A stretch of DNA of 23,350 nt from assembly GCA_043803805.1 (NCBI GenBank), contig JAZDJP010000040.1, positions 1 to 23,350 on the forward strand. The letters are read 5' to 3'. The translations under genes and the position numbers were made by a program. Shown here one piece after another: positions 13,996 through 21,932 of the stretch; positions within the stretch are counted from its first letter, which is position 1; every line of letters begins with the position of its first letter. A model generated the notes under the pieces. It was not told the DNA's origin. It saw only the letters and a program-made list of their open reading frames with translations, and ran no database searches. This stretch comes from JAZDJP01 sp043803805 (lineage in GTDB: Bacteria > Planctomycetota > JAZDJP01).

Positions 13996-16563
13996 ATGAA
14001 AAGATTTTACCGGGTGAAGGCGAAGGGGCTCGTTGCTCTGGCGGTACTTTTGGTGTTTTCCGGTAATGGATCCATGGTTGTTTGGGGGGCGGGAGCGGCG
14101 CCGGCGCCGGTCGCGGAAACCGGGCAGACGATTCTTGGCGGAGGCGGCTATTTCCGCGCGTTCGCCATGTGGCGGGATTCGGGAACGGGGATATTGAAGG
14201 GCTTGAAATCCGCGCCGCCATCGGAAGGCTGGATACAGCCCGATTTCGACGATCAAAACTGGTACCGCTCGGCAGGGCCGCTCACGGGCGAGGATGTCTT
14301 TTCCCACGGGGCGAACGAACCCAGGCTCGCCTTCTGCGGTCTTTTGTGCCTGAGGGGTAAATTCAGGGTGGAAAAACCGGGCTCGGTGACGGGGCTCGAT
14401 TTGAGTTTGAAGTTCCGCGGCGGGGCCGTGGTGTACCTCAATGGCAAAGAAGTCGCCCGGGGAGAGATGCCGGACGGCGCAACGGCGCCCGAGGCCCCCG
14501 GCAAGCCTTATTCGGACGAGAATTACACTGCCGGAACGTTGGAGAGAAGCCTCGGCCCGGTTCGCGTTCCTGTCAGTCAACTTCGTCAGGGCGTCAATGT
14601 CCTGGCGATCGAGATTCATGGAAGCGACTTCACCGCGGCGAAATCGGTTGCGTCCGGATCGAAGAAGGCGCGCGAAACGTCGTTGGCCGGTTTGTGCGGG
14701 CTCAAACTTTCGGCCGCCGGCTCGGGCATCGTTCCCAACGTGGATCGGCCTGCCGGGTTCCGGGTTTTCAATATAGATTCCCATCAGGTCTTTACCATAA
14801 TGGAATACGGGGATCCCTGCGAGCCGGTGAAACCCATCCGTCTCGGAGGCGCGAGGAACGGGAGTTATTCCGGAGCGGTCGTGGCATCCTCGACGGCGGC
14901 CATCGACGGACTCAAAGCGGTCGTTTCCGACCTGGCGCAGGCCGGTGGAACCGCGAGGATTCCCGCCGCGAGCGTCGAAATCCGCTACGGAACTCCGGCC
15001 GACCGTGATCATGTGGGCAAGGTAGGCTTGGCCAAGGAGACTTACCGGTGGACGATTCCGCCCTCCTTCTCGGGGCTTGACCGGGAGCCGCCCGGGAGCG
15101 TCGTCCCCGGGGGGTTACCGGTTGACTCGGCGGAGAGGGTGGAACTCGGCCTTCCGGCAAAGCCGACGCCCGGCGCGGTCGTGCCCGTGTGGGTCACGGT
15201 CAACGTGCCCAAGACGATTCCAGCCGGCAAATATGCCGGCAGCCTTACGATTACGGCAACCGGCGCGCCGGAGACGAAAGTCCCCGTGGAAGTGGAGGTG
15301 GTCGAGTGGACGATCCCGGATGTAAAGAAGACCTTCGTCGGCATCTACCAGTCTCCCGAGAGCCTGGCCAGCATGTACAAGGTTCCCCTGTGGTCCGATG
15401 CGCACTGGAAGCTGATGGAGGAATCGTTCAATCTGATGGGGAAGGCGTACAACAATTTGCTGATGCTTCCGTTGCTGGAGAAGAGCCAGACCGGCAATGA
15501 GGAGAGTTTGATCTTCTGGATGAAGCAACCCGACGGATCCTTCACGTTCGACTATGCGAATTTCGACAGGATGCTGGGTCTTGCGACGAGGTACTGCACG
15601 TTGAGGGTTGTCGTCGCCCAGTTGACTCACGGCCCCTACATGGCGGAGTGGGGCACGACCAAACTGAAAAACCCGGAGGGCGCGGAGTCGGTTTTCTCTG
15701 GTATCCGGAGCGTCACGCTGAAGGACGCCTCCGGCAAGCTTTCCTCCATGAGGCTCATGGACTATGGCACCCCGGAGAGCAAGGCCGCGCTCAAGACCCT
15801 GACCGACGGGATCCGGGGCAAGTTGAAAGCCAAGGGGATCGAGGGATCCTTAACCTTCGGCACCAATCAAGATACGGGTATGGACAAGGAAACGGCGGAC
15901 TTCTTCAAGGACATCCAGCCGCAGGTGAAATGGCACTACGCGGCGCACGGCTGCAGGACCATCCCTCTTTATGCGTATGTCGAGTATCTCTATGTGGACA
16001 ATTGGTTGCCAGAATCGTTGGAGAAACGCAGGGACAGGAAAGCTGATCCCGGGACGATCATCGTTATGAGCCAGAGGATTTCGTGCGCGGGACAGCCGAT
16101 TTCGGTCTTCCGCACGATGATGGAGCGCGCCGGCATCCTGGGTGACAACGGCGCCGGTCGCATGGGCATGGACTACTGGAGTTTTCCAAAGGGCCAGGGA
16201 GGCTCGGGCTGGTCGGGGACCTACCTCGGCCGCTGGCCGAACTCCACACCCGGACAGAGGTGTCCGCATGTGGGCGCCATTGCCCTGCCGGGAAAGAACG
16301 GCCCGATTTCTTCTTCCAAGCTTGAAGCGCTACGGGAAGGCGTTCAGGAAAACGAGGCGCTGGTTTTCATGCGTGAGGCGCTGGAAGGCGGCAAGATCAG
16401 CGGAGAATTGGCTGATCGGGTCCGGGCGTTTCAGGAGGCGCGATTCCAGTATTGCCGGATGATTCACGGAAGCGTGGCCGAACCGCGCGCGGCTTGTGAC
16501 GGTGGTCGTTTTGCGCGTTCGATGGCTTTGTACCGCCTCGTTGCGGAGGTGGCCGGCAAGTAA
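13996..16563 (+). CDS. Secreted GH123/DUF4091-like glycoside hydrolase-related protein
   Basis: The 855-residue protein starts with a signal peptide (MKRFYRVKAKGLVALAVLLV and on). A jelly-roll sugar-binding-like domain covers about 75-212 (QPDFDDQNWYRSAGP, VVYLNGKEVARGEMP, LRQGVNVLAIEIHG). A beta-sandwich near 260-440 follows (IPAGKYAGSLTITATG, EVEVVEWTIPD), then a probable TIM barrel (about 450-760) and a DUF4091-type C-terminal part (KLEALREGVQENEALVFMRE). This order is that of GH123-like beta-N-acetylgalactosaminidases and DUF4091/DUF6067 proteins. I cannot point to the acid pair with certainty, so hydrolase activity is inferred. ATG 13996 lies nine bases after GGAGG; ATG 13987 would touch it. 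It stands upstream of, and separate from, the Asp-box operon. Confidence 0.78.
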   Translation: MKRFYRVKAKGLVALAVLLVFSGNGSMVVWGAGAAPAPVAETGQTILGGGGYFRAFAMWRDSGTGILKGLKSAPPSEGWIQPDFDDQNWYRSAGPLTGEDVFSHGANEPRLAFCGLLCLRGKFRVEKPGSVTGLDLSLKFRGGAVVYLNGKEVARGEMPDGATAPEAPGKPYSDENYTAGTLERSLGPVRVPVSQLRQGVNVLAIEIHGSDFTAAKSVASGSKKARETSLAGLCGLKLSAAGSGIVPNVDRPAGFRVFNIDSHQVFTIMEYGDPCEPVKPIRLGGARNGSYSGAVVASSTAAIDGLKAVVSDLAQAGGTARIPAASVEIRYGTPADRDHVGKVGLAKETYRWTIPPSFSGLDREPPGSVVPGGLPVDSAERVELGLPAKPTPGAVVPVWVTVNVPKTIPAGKYAGSLTITATGAPETKVPVEVEVVEWTIPDVKKTFVGIYQSPESLASMYKVPLWSDAHWKLMEESFNLMGKAYNNLLMLPLLEKSQTGNEESLIFWMKQPDGSFTFDYANFDRMLGLATRYCTLRVVVAQLTHGPYMAEWGTTKLKNPEGAESVFSGIRSVTLKDASGKLSSMRLMDYGTPESKAALKTLTDGIRGKLKAKGIEGSLTFGTNQDTGMDKETADFFKDIQPQVKWHYAAHGCRTIPLYAYVEYLYVDNWLPESLEKRRDRKADPGTIIVMSQRISCAGQPISVFRTMMERAGILGDNGAGRMGMDYWSFPKGQGGSGWSGTYLGRWPNSTPGQRCPHVGAIALPGKNGPISSSKLEALREGVQENEALVFMREALEGGKISGELADRVRAFQEARFQYCRMIHGSVAEPRAACDGGRFARSMALYRLVAEVAGK

Positions 16564-16588
16564 AAAATCGTAACGGTATTTATCGCGT

Positions 16589-16617
16589 TTGACAGAGTCT
16601 TTTAAGTGCGGTATGAT
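16589..16617 (+). promoter_or_regulatory. Near-consensus sigma-70 promoter of the glycan operon
   Basis: TTGACA (16589-16594), a 17-base spacer and TATGAT (16612-16617) match the sigma-70 consensus at 11 of 12 positions. Transcription would start near 16624, leaving a leader of about 55 bases before the ATG at 16679. It lies in the gap after the DUF4091-like gene and should drive the four genes that follow. Confidence 0.8.
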
Positions 16618-16678
16618 GAATTAGTCACGATGCTGGCGGTCTGGTTGTTCTGGTGGGCGTTATCAAGGAGGCGTCTTT

Positions 16679-18865
16679 ATGGATACGACAGGTCAAGGGC
16701 GGGCTGTTTTGTTTGCCGGGTTGGTGTTTGCCTCTCTTGGAGTTGGCGCCGGAGCGCGCGGGGCCGAGGCGGTTCAGGTCCTCTATGATTTTGAGCCCGG
16801 CGAAAAGAAGCTGAATGGCCCCAAGGCGCAGAAAGGCGAGGCCTCCCATGGGGAGTACGCGCTCTTCGTGGACATGAAGCAGACGGGCGGCGGCCGGATG
16901 GACCAGTATTGCCCGGTAAGCCCCGAGCCCAACCAGATGAAGGCGCTTCCGAGTCTCATGGCCATGCCGCCGAGCAACGACTACCACGATATCATGCAGT
17001 GGTACTACGAACGCTACTGCGCCATTTTGGATGAGTGCGGCGTGGCCAACATGATGGAACAACCGCTCCGGGACTGGTCAGGTTATGACCGTTTGCGATT
17101 CGATGTCTACGCCAAGGAAGCGCCCGTCATTCTGGCCTTGAGCGTCCGCGACGGCACGGGACCCCGGTTTCGCATCGGCTTCACGGGCATGCGATCGGGA
17201 AACGCCATCTTCAACGTTCCCGCGGGAAAATGGGTGACCTGCGAGTTTCCGCTCAAGGAAATGGCCCGCCTGGGAGAGTTGGATCTTCAGAAGGCCCAGG
17301 GATTCTTCCTGCACTTCAACGGCTTCCAGGGAAATACGCCGCTGTATATTGACTACTTCCGGCTGGTGGCCACCGGCGCCGAGAAAAAAACAAAGACCGA
17401 TGTGCTGGCGCCCTCCAATACACTGACGGCCCGTTTGTACAAAGTCGTCAAGACACCTCTCCCCGCGAAGTATCCGGAGAAGCTCAAGCGCGATGTCTCC
17501 CCGGTGGAGAATCTGGGCCCCGTCACGGTAACCGACCACGGCGGCTTCGGCAGGTCGGGCGTCACCTATTGTCAGACCGTGCGCCAGGGCGTGGTGTGCT
17601 ACGACAATCAGCGCATCGCGTTCCTGTCGAAGGACGGCGGCAACAAGACATCCCGCAAGATCAATCCCGACAGCGTCGGCGGAGGAGGCATTTACGCCCA
17701 CGCCTCCTTCGATGGAGGCAGGACGTGGGGCGGAATCACTCCGGACGAGAAGGTGGCCACCAACCTCAACACGTGGTACGATCGTAGCGGGGCCTCGGCG
17801 GATTACGCCACCGGGCAGATTTTCCTCGTGGGCACCGAGAACTGCCAGAGTTACATGGGCGGCTACGACACCTTTTTCCGGTCTCTGGATTTCACCGGAG
17901 AGAAATGGGACATCGGGCGCATCGCCATGATTGACGGCAACATGCAAAAATGCCCATGGTGGTGCCATGTGCTCCGGACGGAGAACGGACGTCTGTGGGC
18001 CTGCTGGTGCGACGGGCGCGTTACCCGCCAGGGAATCGGCTTTCCGCACAAATACTCCGACGACGGCGGCCTGACCTGGCTCCCGGCACGGAACGGGGAT
18101 TCGAAAGAACTCCCCCACCCGTTCTACAAGCCGGACCTCAACGATCTGGACAAGGCCCATGAGAAGGCCCCGGACAAGGTCATTCTTCTGCCCGGAGAAT
18201 TCATCCCCGGCCCGATGATGACGTCGTACAAGGGTTCCCTGGCCTCCGTATCGTACACGGGTACGCAGTGGTCAATACACGACGGCAAGGATTGGGATGT
18301 GACCGTGCACGATATTAAAAACTCCGGGAATTGGAAAAAAATCCCCGCCTTCGGGAAATCGAGGGATTACTCGGAGTGCACCGTAACCTCGGTTCAGGAC
18401 AAACACATCTTTGTCTGCAAGGGAGGCGCTTACCAGTTCAGTTTTCATGAGAAGGATGTTGGCCGCGGCAACACGACCGTGGAAAGCCTTGAGGCAAGAC
18501 AGCAGACCGATCTGGCCGTCGCCCATTGGGACGGAGACGCCGGGGCGTGGACGAGCGACGTATTGGAGACGGAGGGTGTCTGGGAAAGCATTCTGACGGC
18601 CAGCGGCGACGCGGTCTTTTGTTTTTATGTGAAGGTCGAGAAGCGGGACGACACCAAGAAGAAGTGGGTGGTTTATTATCGCCGCTGGGCCGGCGGCAAG
18701 TGGGGTGACGCGGTCAAGCTGGCCGAGGATGCGGTTCGAATCAACCGTCTGGCCGCGGCGCAACGCTGTCCTCCCAGCTACGCCGCGATCCTCTGGGATC
18801 ATCTGGTTCGAAAGGATGAGACCGGGCCGGACGGCATCCGGTTCATGCGGGTGGCGAATAAATGA
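16679..18865 (+). CDS. Secreted Asp-box (sialidase-like) protein 1
   Basis: The 728-residue protein has a signal peptide (cleavage near ARG-AEA, 28-31) and an N-terminal carbohydrate-binding-like beta-sandwich (about 33-230; WSGYDRLRFDVYAKEAP, then LYIDYFRLV). A beta-propeller region (about 280-728) carries two Asp boxes, SFDGGRTW (343-350) and SDDGGLTW (460-467), typical of sialidase/BNR folds. The Arg triad and Tyr/Glu nucleophile of true sialidases cannot be assigned, so it may be a different exo-acting enzyme or a lectin. AAGGAGG (16665-16671) lies seven bases before the ATG. It overlaps the glycosidase gene by four bases (ATGA). The gene starting at 21933 is a paralogue with the same architecture. 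Confidence 0.8.
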   Translation: MDTTGQGRAVLFAGLVFASLGVGAGARGAEAVQVLYDFEPGEKKLNGPKAQKGEASHGEYALFVDMKQTGGGRMDQYCPVSPEPNQMKALPSLMAMPPSNDYHDIMQWYYERYCAILDECGVANMMEQPLRDWSGYDRLRFDVYAKEAPVILALSVRDGTGPRFRIGFTGMRSGNAIFNVPAGKWVTCEFPLKEMARLGELDLQKAQGFFLHFNGFQGNTPLYIDYFRLVATGAEKKTKTDVLAPSNTLTARLYKVVKTPLPAKYPEKLKRDVSPVENLGPVTVTDHGGFGRSGVTYCQTVRQGVVCYDNQRIAFLSKDGGNKTSRKINPDSVGGGGIYAHASFDGGRTWGGITPDEKVATNLNTWYDRSGASADYATGQIFLVGTENCQSYMGGYDTFFRSLDFTGEKWDIGRIAMIDGNMQKCPWWCHVLRTENGRLWACWCDGRVTRQGIGFPHKYSDDGGLTWLPARNGDSKELPHPFYKPDLNDLDKAHEKAPDKVILLPGEFIPGPMMTSYKGSLASVSYTGTQWSIHDGKDWDVTVHDIKNSGNWKKIPAFGKSRDYSECTVTSVQDKHIFVCKGGAYQFSFHEKDVGRGNTTVESLEARQQTDLAVAHWDGDAGAWTSDVLETEGVWESILTASGDAVFCFYVKVEKRDDTKKKWVVYYRRWAGGKWGDAVKLAEDAVRINRLAAAQRCPPSYAAILWDHLVRKDETGPDGIRFMRVANK

Positions 18866-20637
18866 TGACCAAAGGCATTTTGGATCAGGTTTGCGCCGCC
18901 CTGGGCGGGCAATGCGATTTCGCGCGGGCCGATGTTTCGTTCAGTCCGTTTTACTCCGATCTGGGACTGGGTTTCAACGACGCCGTCCCCGGCATCGCGC
19001 AACTTTTTCTGCACTACAACCGCCGCACGACATCCCTGGGTGCGCCTTTTCTGAAGTTGGACGACGCGCTCATCGGTTCCGAGCGTACGCCGGTGAGCGT
19101 GCGGCAGGTGTTCGCGTCCGGACAGGCCGAGTACGCTTTTTGCGGACACAATACCTGGCTGGCGCGGGTGCGGTGCCCGCGGATCGTGGAGTTTTCGTTC
19201 GGCGCTCCGGAGATGATCGAGTTGCGGGTGACGGAAATCGCGAACCAGCGCATCTTCGATGGCTACCTGTCCAATCAGGACAAACGGGATCCCGATGTTG
19301 CCTTTCCCTTTGTCCTGGGGTTGCGGGTGTTGAAAGGCCGGTTGAGCGGCTCGGGAGCGATGGGACATCCGCTACGGTTTTCCCCCGACGCGCAGGGCGA
19401 ACTTCTGATTTGCTTCTCGGCGTCCTGCCTGGAAGTCGGGCACGAGCGCCTCGAGCAGAGGCTGGCGGAGGCCCCGGTGGATTTTGCGGAGGCCGTGGCG
19501 CGTTCCCGCCGCTGGCTGACACAGGCGCTGGGGAATCTGGATTTCAGCCGCGCGCAACCGCGAGAGCGCGCGGTTCTGGCGAAGGCGGCCTGCGCGTTGG
19601 CTTTCAATGCCTGCAGGGCGCCGGGACTGCTGGGCGGACGGGTGTCGCTTTTTCCCAATCGCGGCCGTTACCCCACGCACTACATGTGGGATTCGTGTTT
19701 TCAAAACCTGGCCCTGGAACATATGGATCCGCAACTGGCGCCGGATTCCCTCCTGTTGTTGACCGAGAACCAGCGCGTTGACGGCAAGCTCGGTCATTTC
19801 CTCTGTTCGACCTGGATGCGGCCGCATGAAAGCCAGCCGGCCCTGGTGGGCTGGGCCGCCTTGCGGCTGGTGGAGCAACGTAGCGATCTCAATTTCGCGC
19901 GACGCATCCTGCCGGCCTTGCTGAAAAATAACCGCTGGTGGTTGCAACAGAGGATGACGCGCTTCGGGTTGATCAGTTCCCCCGGTCCGCTCGAAACCGG
20001 TTGGGATGACACGCCGCGGCAGGACCAGGGCGCAATCCTGGCGCTGGACATGAACACCTATGTGCTGCTGCAGATGCGGGCGTGCGCCGTGCTGGCGCGC
20101 CGCCTGGGGGACGAGAACACCGCCGCCGATTGCGAGCGGCAATCCCGGGATTTCGGCCGGCGTCTGGTGGATGTGTTCTACGATCCCGCGGACAACCTGT
20201 TCAAAGACGTCATGCTGTCCACGGGCGAGAGATTGCCTTTGAAAACGCCGGCCTGTTTCATTCCGTTGCTGGCCGACCTTCCGTTGCCGCCGGAACGCAT
20301 TCGGGCGATGATCGAAAACAGCCTGCTCGATCCCAGGCATTTTTTTGGCGCGGTGCCGTTTCCTTCCGTGGCCTATGACGAAGTGGTCTATGAGGCGGAA
20401 ACGTGGTGGCGTGGCCCGACTTGGATTCCGATCGCCTATCTGATGCTGGAGGTTCTGCGCAGACACGGTTTCGATCAGCCGGCGCGGATCGCAGCGAAGC
20501 GGCTTTACGACATGCTGATCGCCGACGGCAATCTGCGGGAGTTGTTCAATTCCCGGACGGGCGAAGGCATGGGCGCCTACGAGCAAGGCTGGACCGCCGC
20601 CATCTGTCTGCGCTTGTACATTGAACTGAACGCATAA
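18862..20637 (+). CDS. GH63/trehalase-like (alpha/alpha)6-barrel glycosidase
   Basis: The 591-residue protein has an N-terminal beta-rich part (to about 220) and an (alpha/alpha)6 barrel with the GH37/GH63 hallmarks: YMWDSCFQ (274-281), TGWDDTPR (379-386), WWRGPTWIP (515-523) and LFNSRTGEGMGAYEQGWTAA (561-580). In this clan the Asp of the GWDxSPR-type motif is the general acid. There is no signal peptide, so it should act in the cytoplasm on imported oligosaccharide; related enzymes act on alpha-linked glucose, mannosylglycerate or glucosylglycerate. Its ATG overlaps the previous stop (ATGA; a second ATG follows directly), so translation is coupled. The true substrate is not readable from sequence. 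Confidence 0.82.
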   Translation: MMTKGILDQVCAALGGQCDFARADVSFSPFYSDLGLGFNDAVPGIAQLFLHYNRRTTSLGAPFLKLDDALIGSERTPVSVRQVFASGQAEYAFCGHNTWLARVRCPRIVEFSFGAPEMIELRVTEIANQRIFDGYLSNQDKRDPDVAFPFVLGLRVLKGRLSGSGAMGHPLRFSPDAQGELLICFSASCLEVGHERLEQRLAEAPVDFAEAVARSRRWLTQALGNLDFSRAQPRERAVLAKAACALAFNACRAPGLLGGRVSLFPNRGRYPTHYMWDSCFQNLALEHMDPQLAPDSLLLLTENQRVDGKLGHFLCSTWMRPHESQPALVGWAALRLVEQRSDLNFARRILPALLKNNRWWLQQRMTRFGLISSPGPLETGWDDTPRQDQGAILALDMNTYVLLQMRACAVLARRLGDENTAADCERQSRDFGRRLVDVFYDPADNLFKDVMLSTGERLPLKTPACFIPLLADLPLPPERIRAMIENSLLDPRHFFGAVPFPSVAYDEVVYEAETWWRGPTWIPIAYLMLEVLRRHGFDQPARIAAKRLYDMLIADGNLRELFNSRTGEGMGAYEQGWTAAICLRLYIELNA

Positions 20638-20651
20638 GGAAAGGAGAAGTT

Positions 20652-21923
20652 ATGAGCCAGAAGAAAATGAAGTCCGGTGGAAAACCGATTCGCCTGGGGG
20701 TTGTCGGCGTCGGCCGCGGGCGGTCGTTCGCGCGTGGCGCGGCGACGGCGGGGATGGAACTGGTCGCCCTGTGCGACACGTGGGAGGAAAAACTCAACGA
20801 AGTCGGCCGGGAGCTCGGCGTCACGACTTACACCGATTTCGGCAAGATGCTGGAACACGACCTCGACGCGGTGGTGCTGGCGAATTATTTTCACCAGCAC
20901 GCGCCGCTCGCCATCCAGGCGATGGCGGCGGGGAAGCACGTGATGTCCGAGTGCGCATCCTGCTTCACGCTGGCGGAAGGCGTGGCGCTCATCCGCGCCG
21001 TGGAGAAGTCCAGGAAGATTTACATGATTGCCGAGAATTATCCCTACTCCGCCTACAACCAGGAGATGCGCCGGTTGTACCAGGCGGGAAAGATCGGCGA
21101 GTTCGTCTATGGCGAAGGCGAGTACGTCCATTGCGAGAGCGCGGATGTCTGGGCGTGGCTGGCGCCCGGAATCAAGCATTGGCGCGGCTGGCTCCCCGCG
21201 ACGTACTATTGCACCCACGCATTGGCGCCGCTCATGTTCATTACCGATACGCGGCCCGTCAAGGTCAACAGTTTCATCATGCCCTGTCACCCGGATGATC
21301 CGGTCTTCCGAAGGTTGCCGCGTTTCAGCGACGCCGCTTCGATGATCGTCTGCCGGATGGACAACGGCGCATGGGTGAAGCTCCTGCAGGTTTATTTGCG
21401 CGGACACGGTTCCTGGGTTCGCGTCCACGGATCGCGCGGCCACATGGAAAACATGCGGTTCGGCGACCGGAATTGGCTGCGCCTGAACCGCGAGCAGTTC
21501 CATGAGAAAAAGACGGGGCCGGTCGAGCAGATCTATCGTCCGGAATTCCCGGCCGTTCACCAAAAGATGGCGAAAAAGGCGGGGCATGGCGGCGGCGATT
21601 ACTTCACCAATTTCCATTTCGCCGAGGCCATCCGGAAAAACGAGCCGCCCTACCTGGACGTCTATCGCGGCGTGGCGATGTCCATCATCGGGCCGCTCGG
21701 ATATCGTGCGGCGCTTCAGGGCGGCGTGACGCTGGAGGTGCCCGACTTCCGGAAAGAGGCGGCCCGCAAGAAATACGAAAACGACCATTGGGCGCCCGAT
21801 CCGTTCAACCGGAAGAAGGGCGATCCCTGGCCGAGCATCACGGGGAAAATCACACCGTCGAAGCGGGCGCTGGCGTATGCGCGGAACGTCTGGCGGAATG
21901 AGAACAAATACTTCGGAGAATAA
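20652..21923 (+). CDS. Gfo/Idh/MocA-family NAD(P)-dependent protein with an altered active-site segment
   Basis: The 423-residue protein has a Rossmann domain (IRLGVVGVGRGRSFARG, 13-29; VALCDTWEEK; DAVVLANYFHQHAPLA, 72-87) and the family's C-terminal beta-sheet domain. Most members carry EKP after GKHV, the Lys being catalytic; here the segment is GKHVMSECASCFT (94-106), so that Lys is missing. Segments such as AENYPYSAYNQEMRRLY and GKIGEFVYGEGEYVH resemble the GH109-like branch, whose members use NAD for glycosidic bond cleavage. Oxidoreductase and NAD-dependent glycosidase both remain possible. No signal peptide is seen. AAGGAG lies eight bases before the ATG, and the gene sits 14 bases after the glycosidase gene in the operon. 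Confidence 0.85.
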   Translation: MSQKKMKSGGKPIRLGVVGVGRGRSFARGAATAGMELVALCDTWEEKLNEVGRELGVTTYTDFGKMLEHDLDAVVLANYFHQHAPLAIQAMAAGKHVMSECASCFTLAEGVALIRAVEKSRKIYMIAENYPYSAYNQEMRRLYQAGKIGEFVYGEGEYVHCESADVWAWLAPGIKHWRGWLPATYYCTHALAPLMFITDTRPVKVNSFIMPCHPDDPVFRRLPRFSDAASMIVCRMDNGAWVKLLQVYLRGHGSWVRVHGSRGHMENMRFGDRNWLRLNREQFHEKKTGPVEQIYRPEFPAVHQKMAKKAGHGGGDYFTNFHFAEAIRKNEPPYLDVYRGVAMSIIGPLGYRAALQGGVTLEVPDFRKEAARKKYENDHWAPDPFNRKKGDPWPSITGKITPSKRALAYARNVWRNENKYFGE

Positions 21924-21932
21924 GGAGGAGCC

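Noticed and set aside
16630..16788. Leader peptide (ATG 16630) before the first Asp-box gene
   Set aside because: The frame runs through the Shine-Dalgarno and far into the real gene, with no ribosome site of its own.
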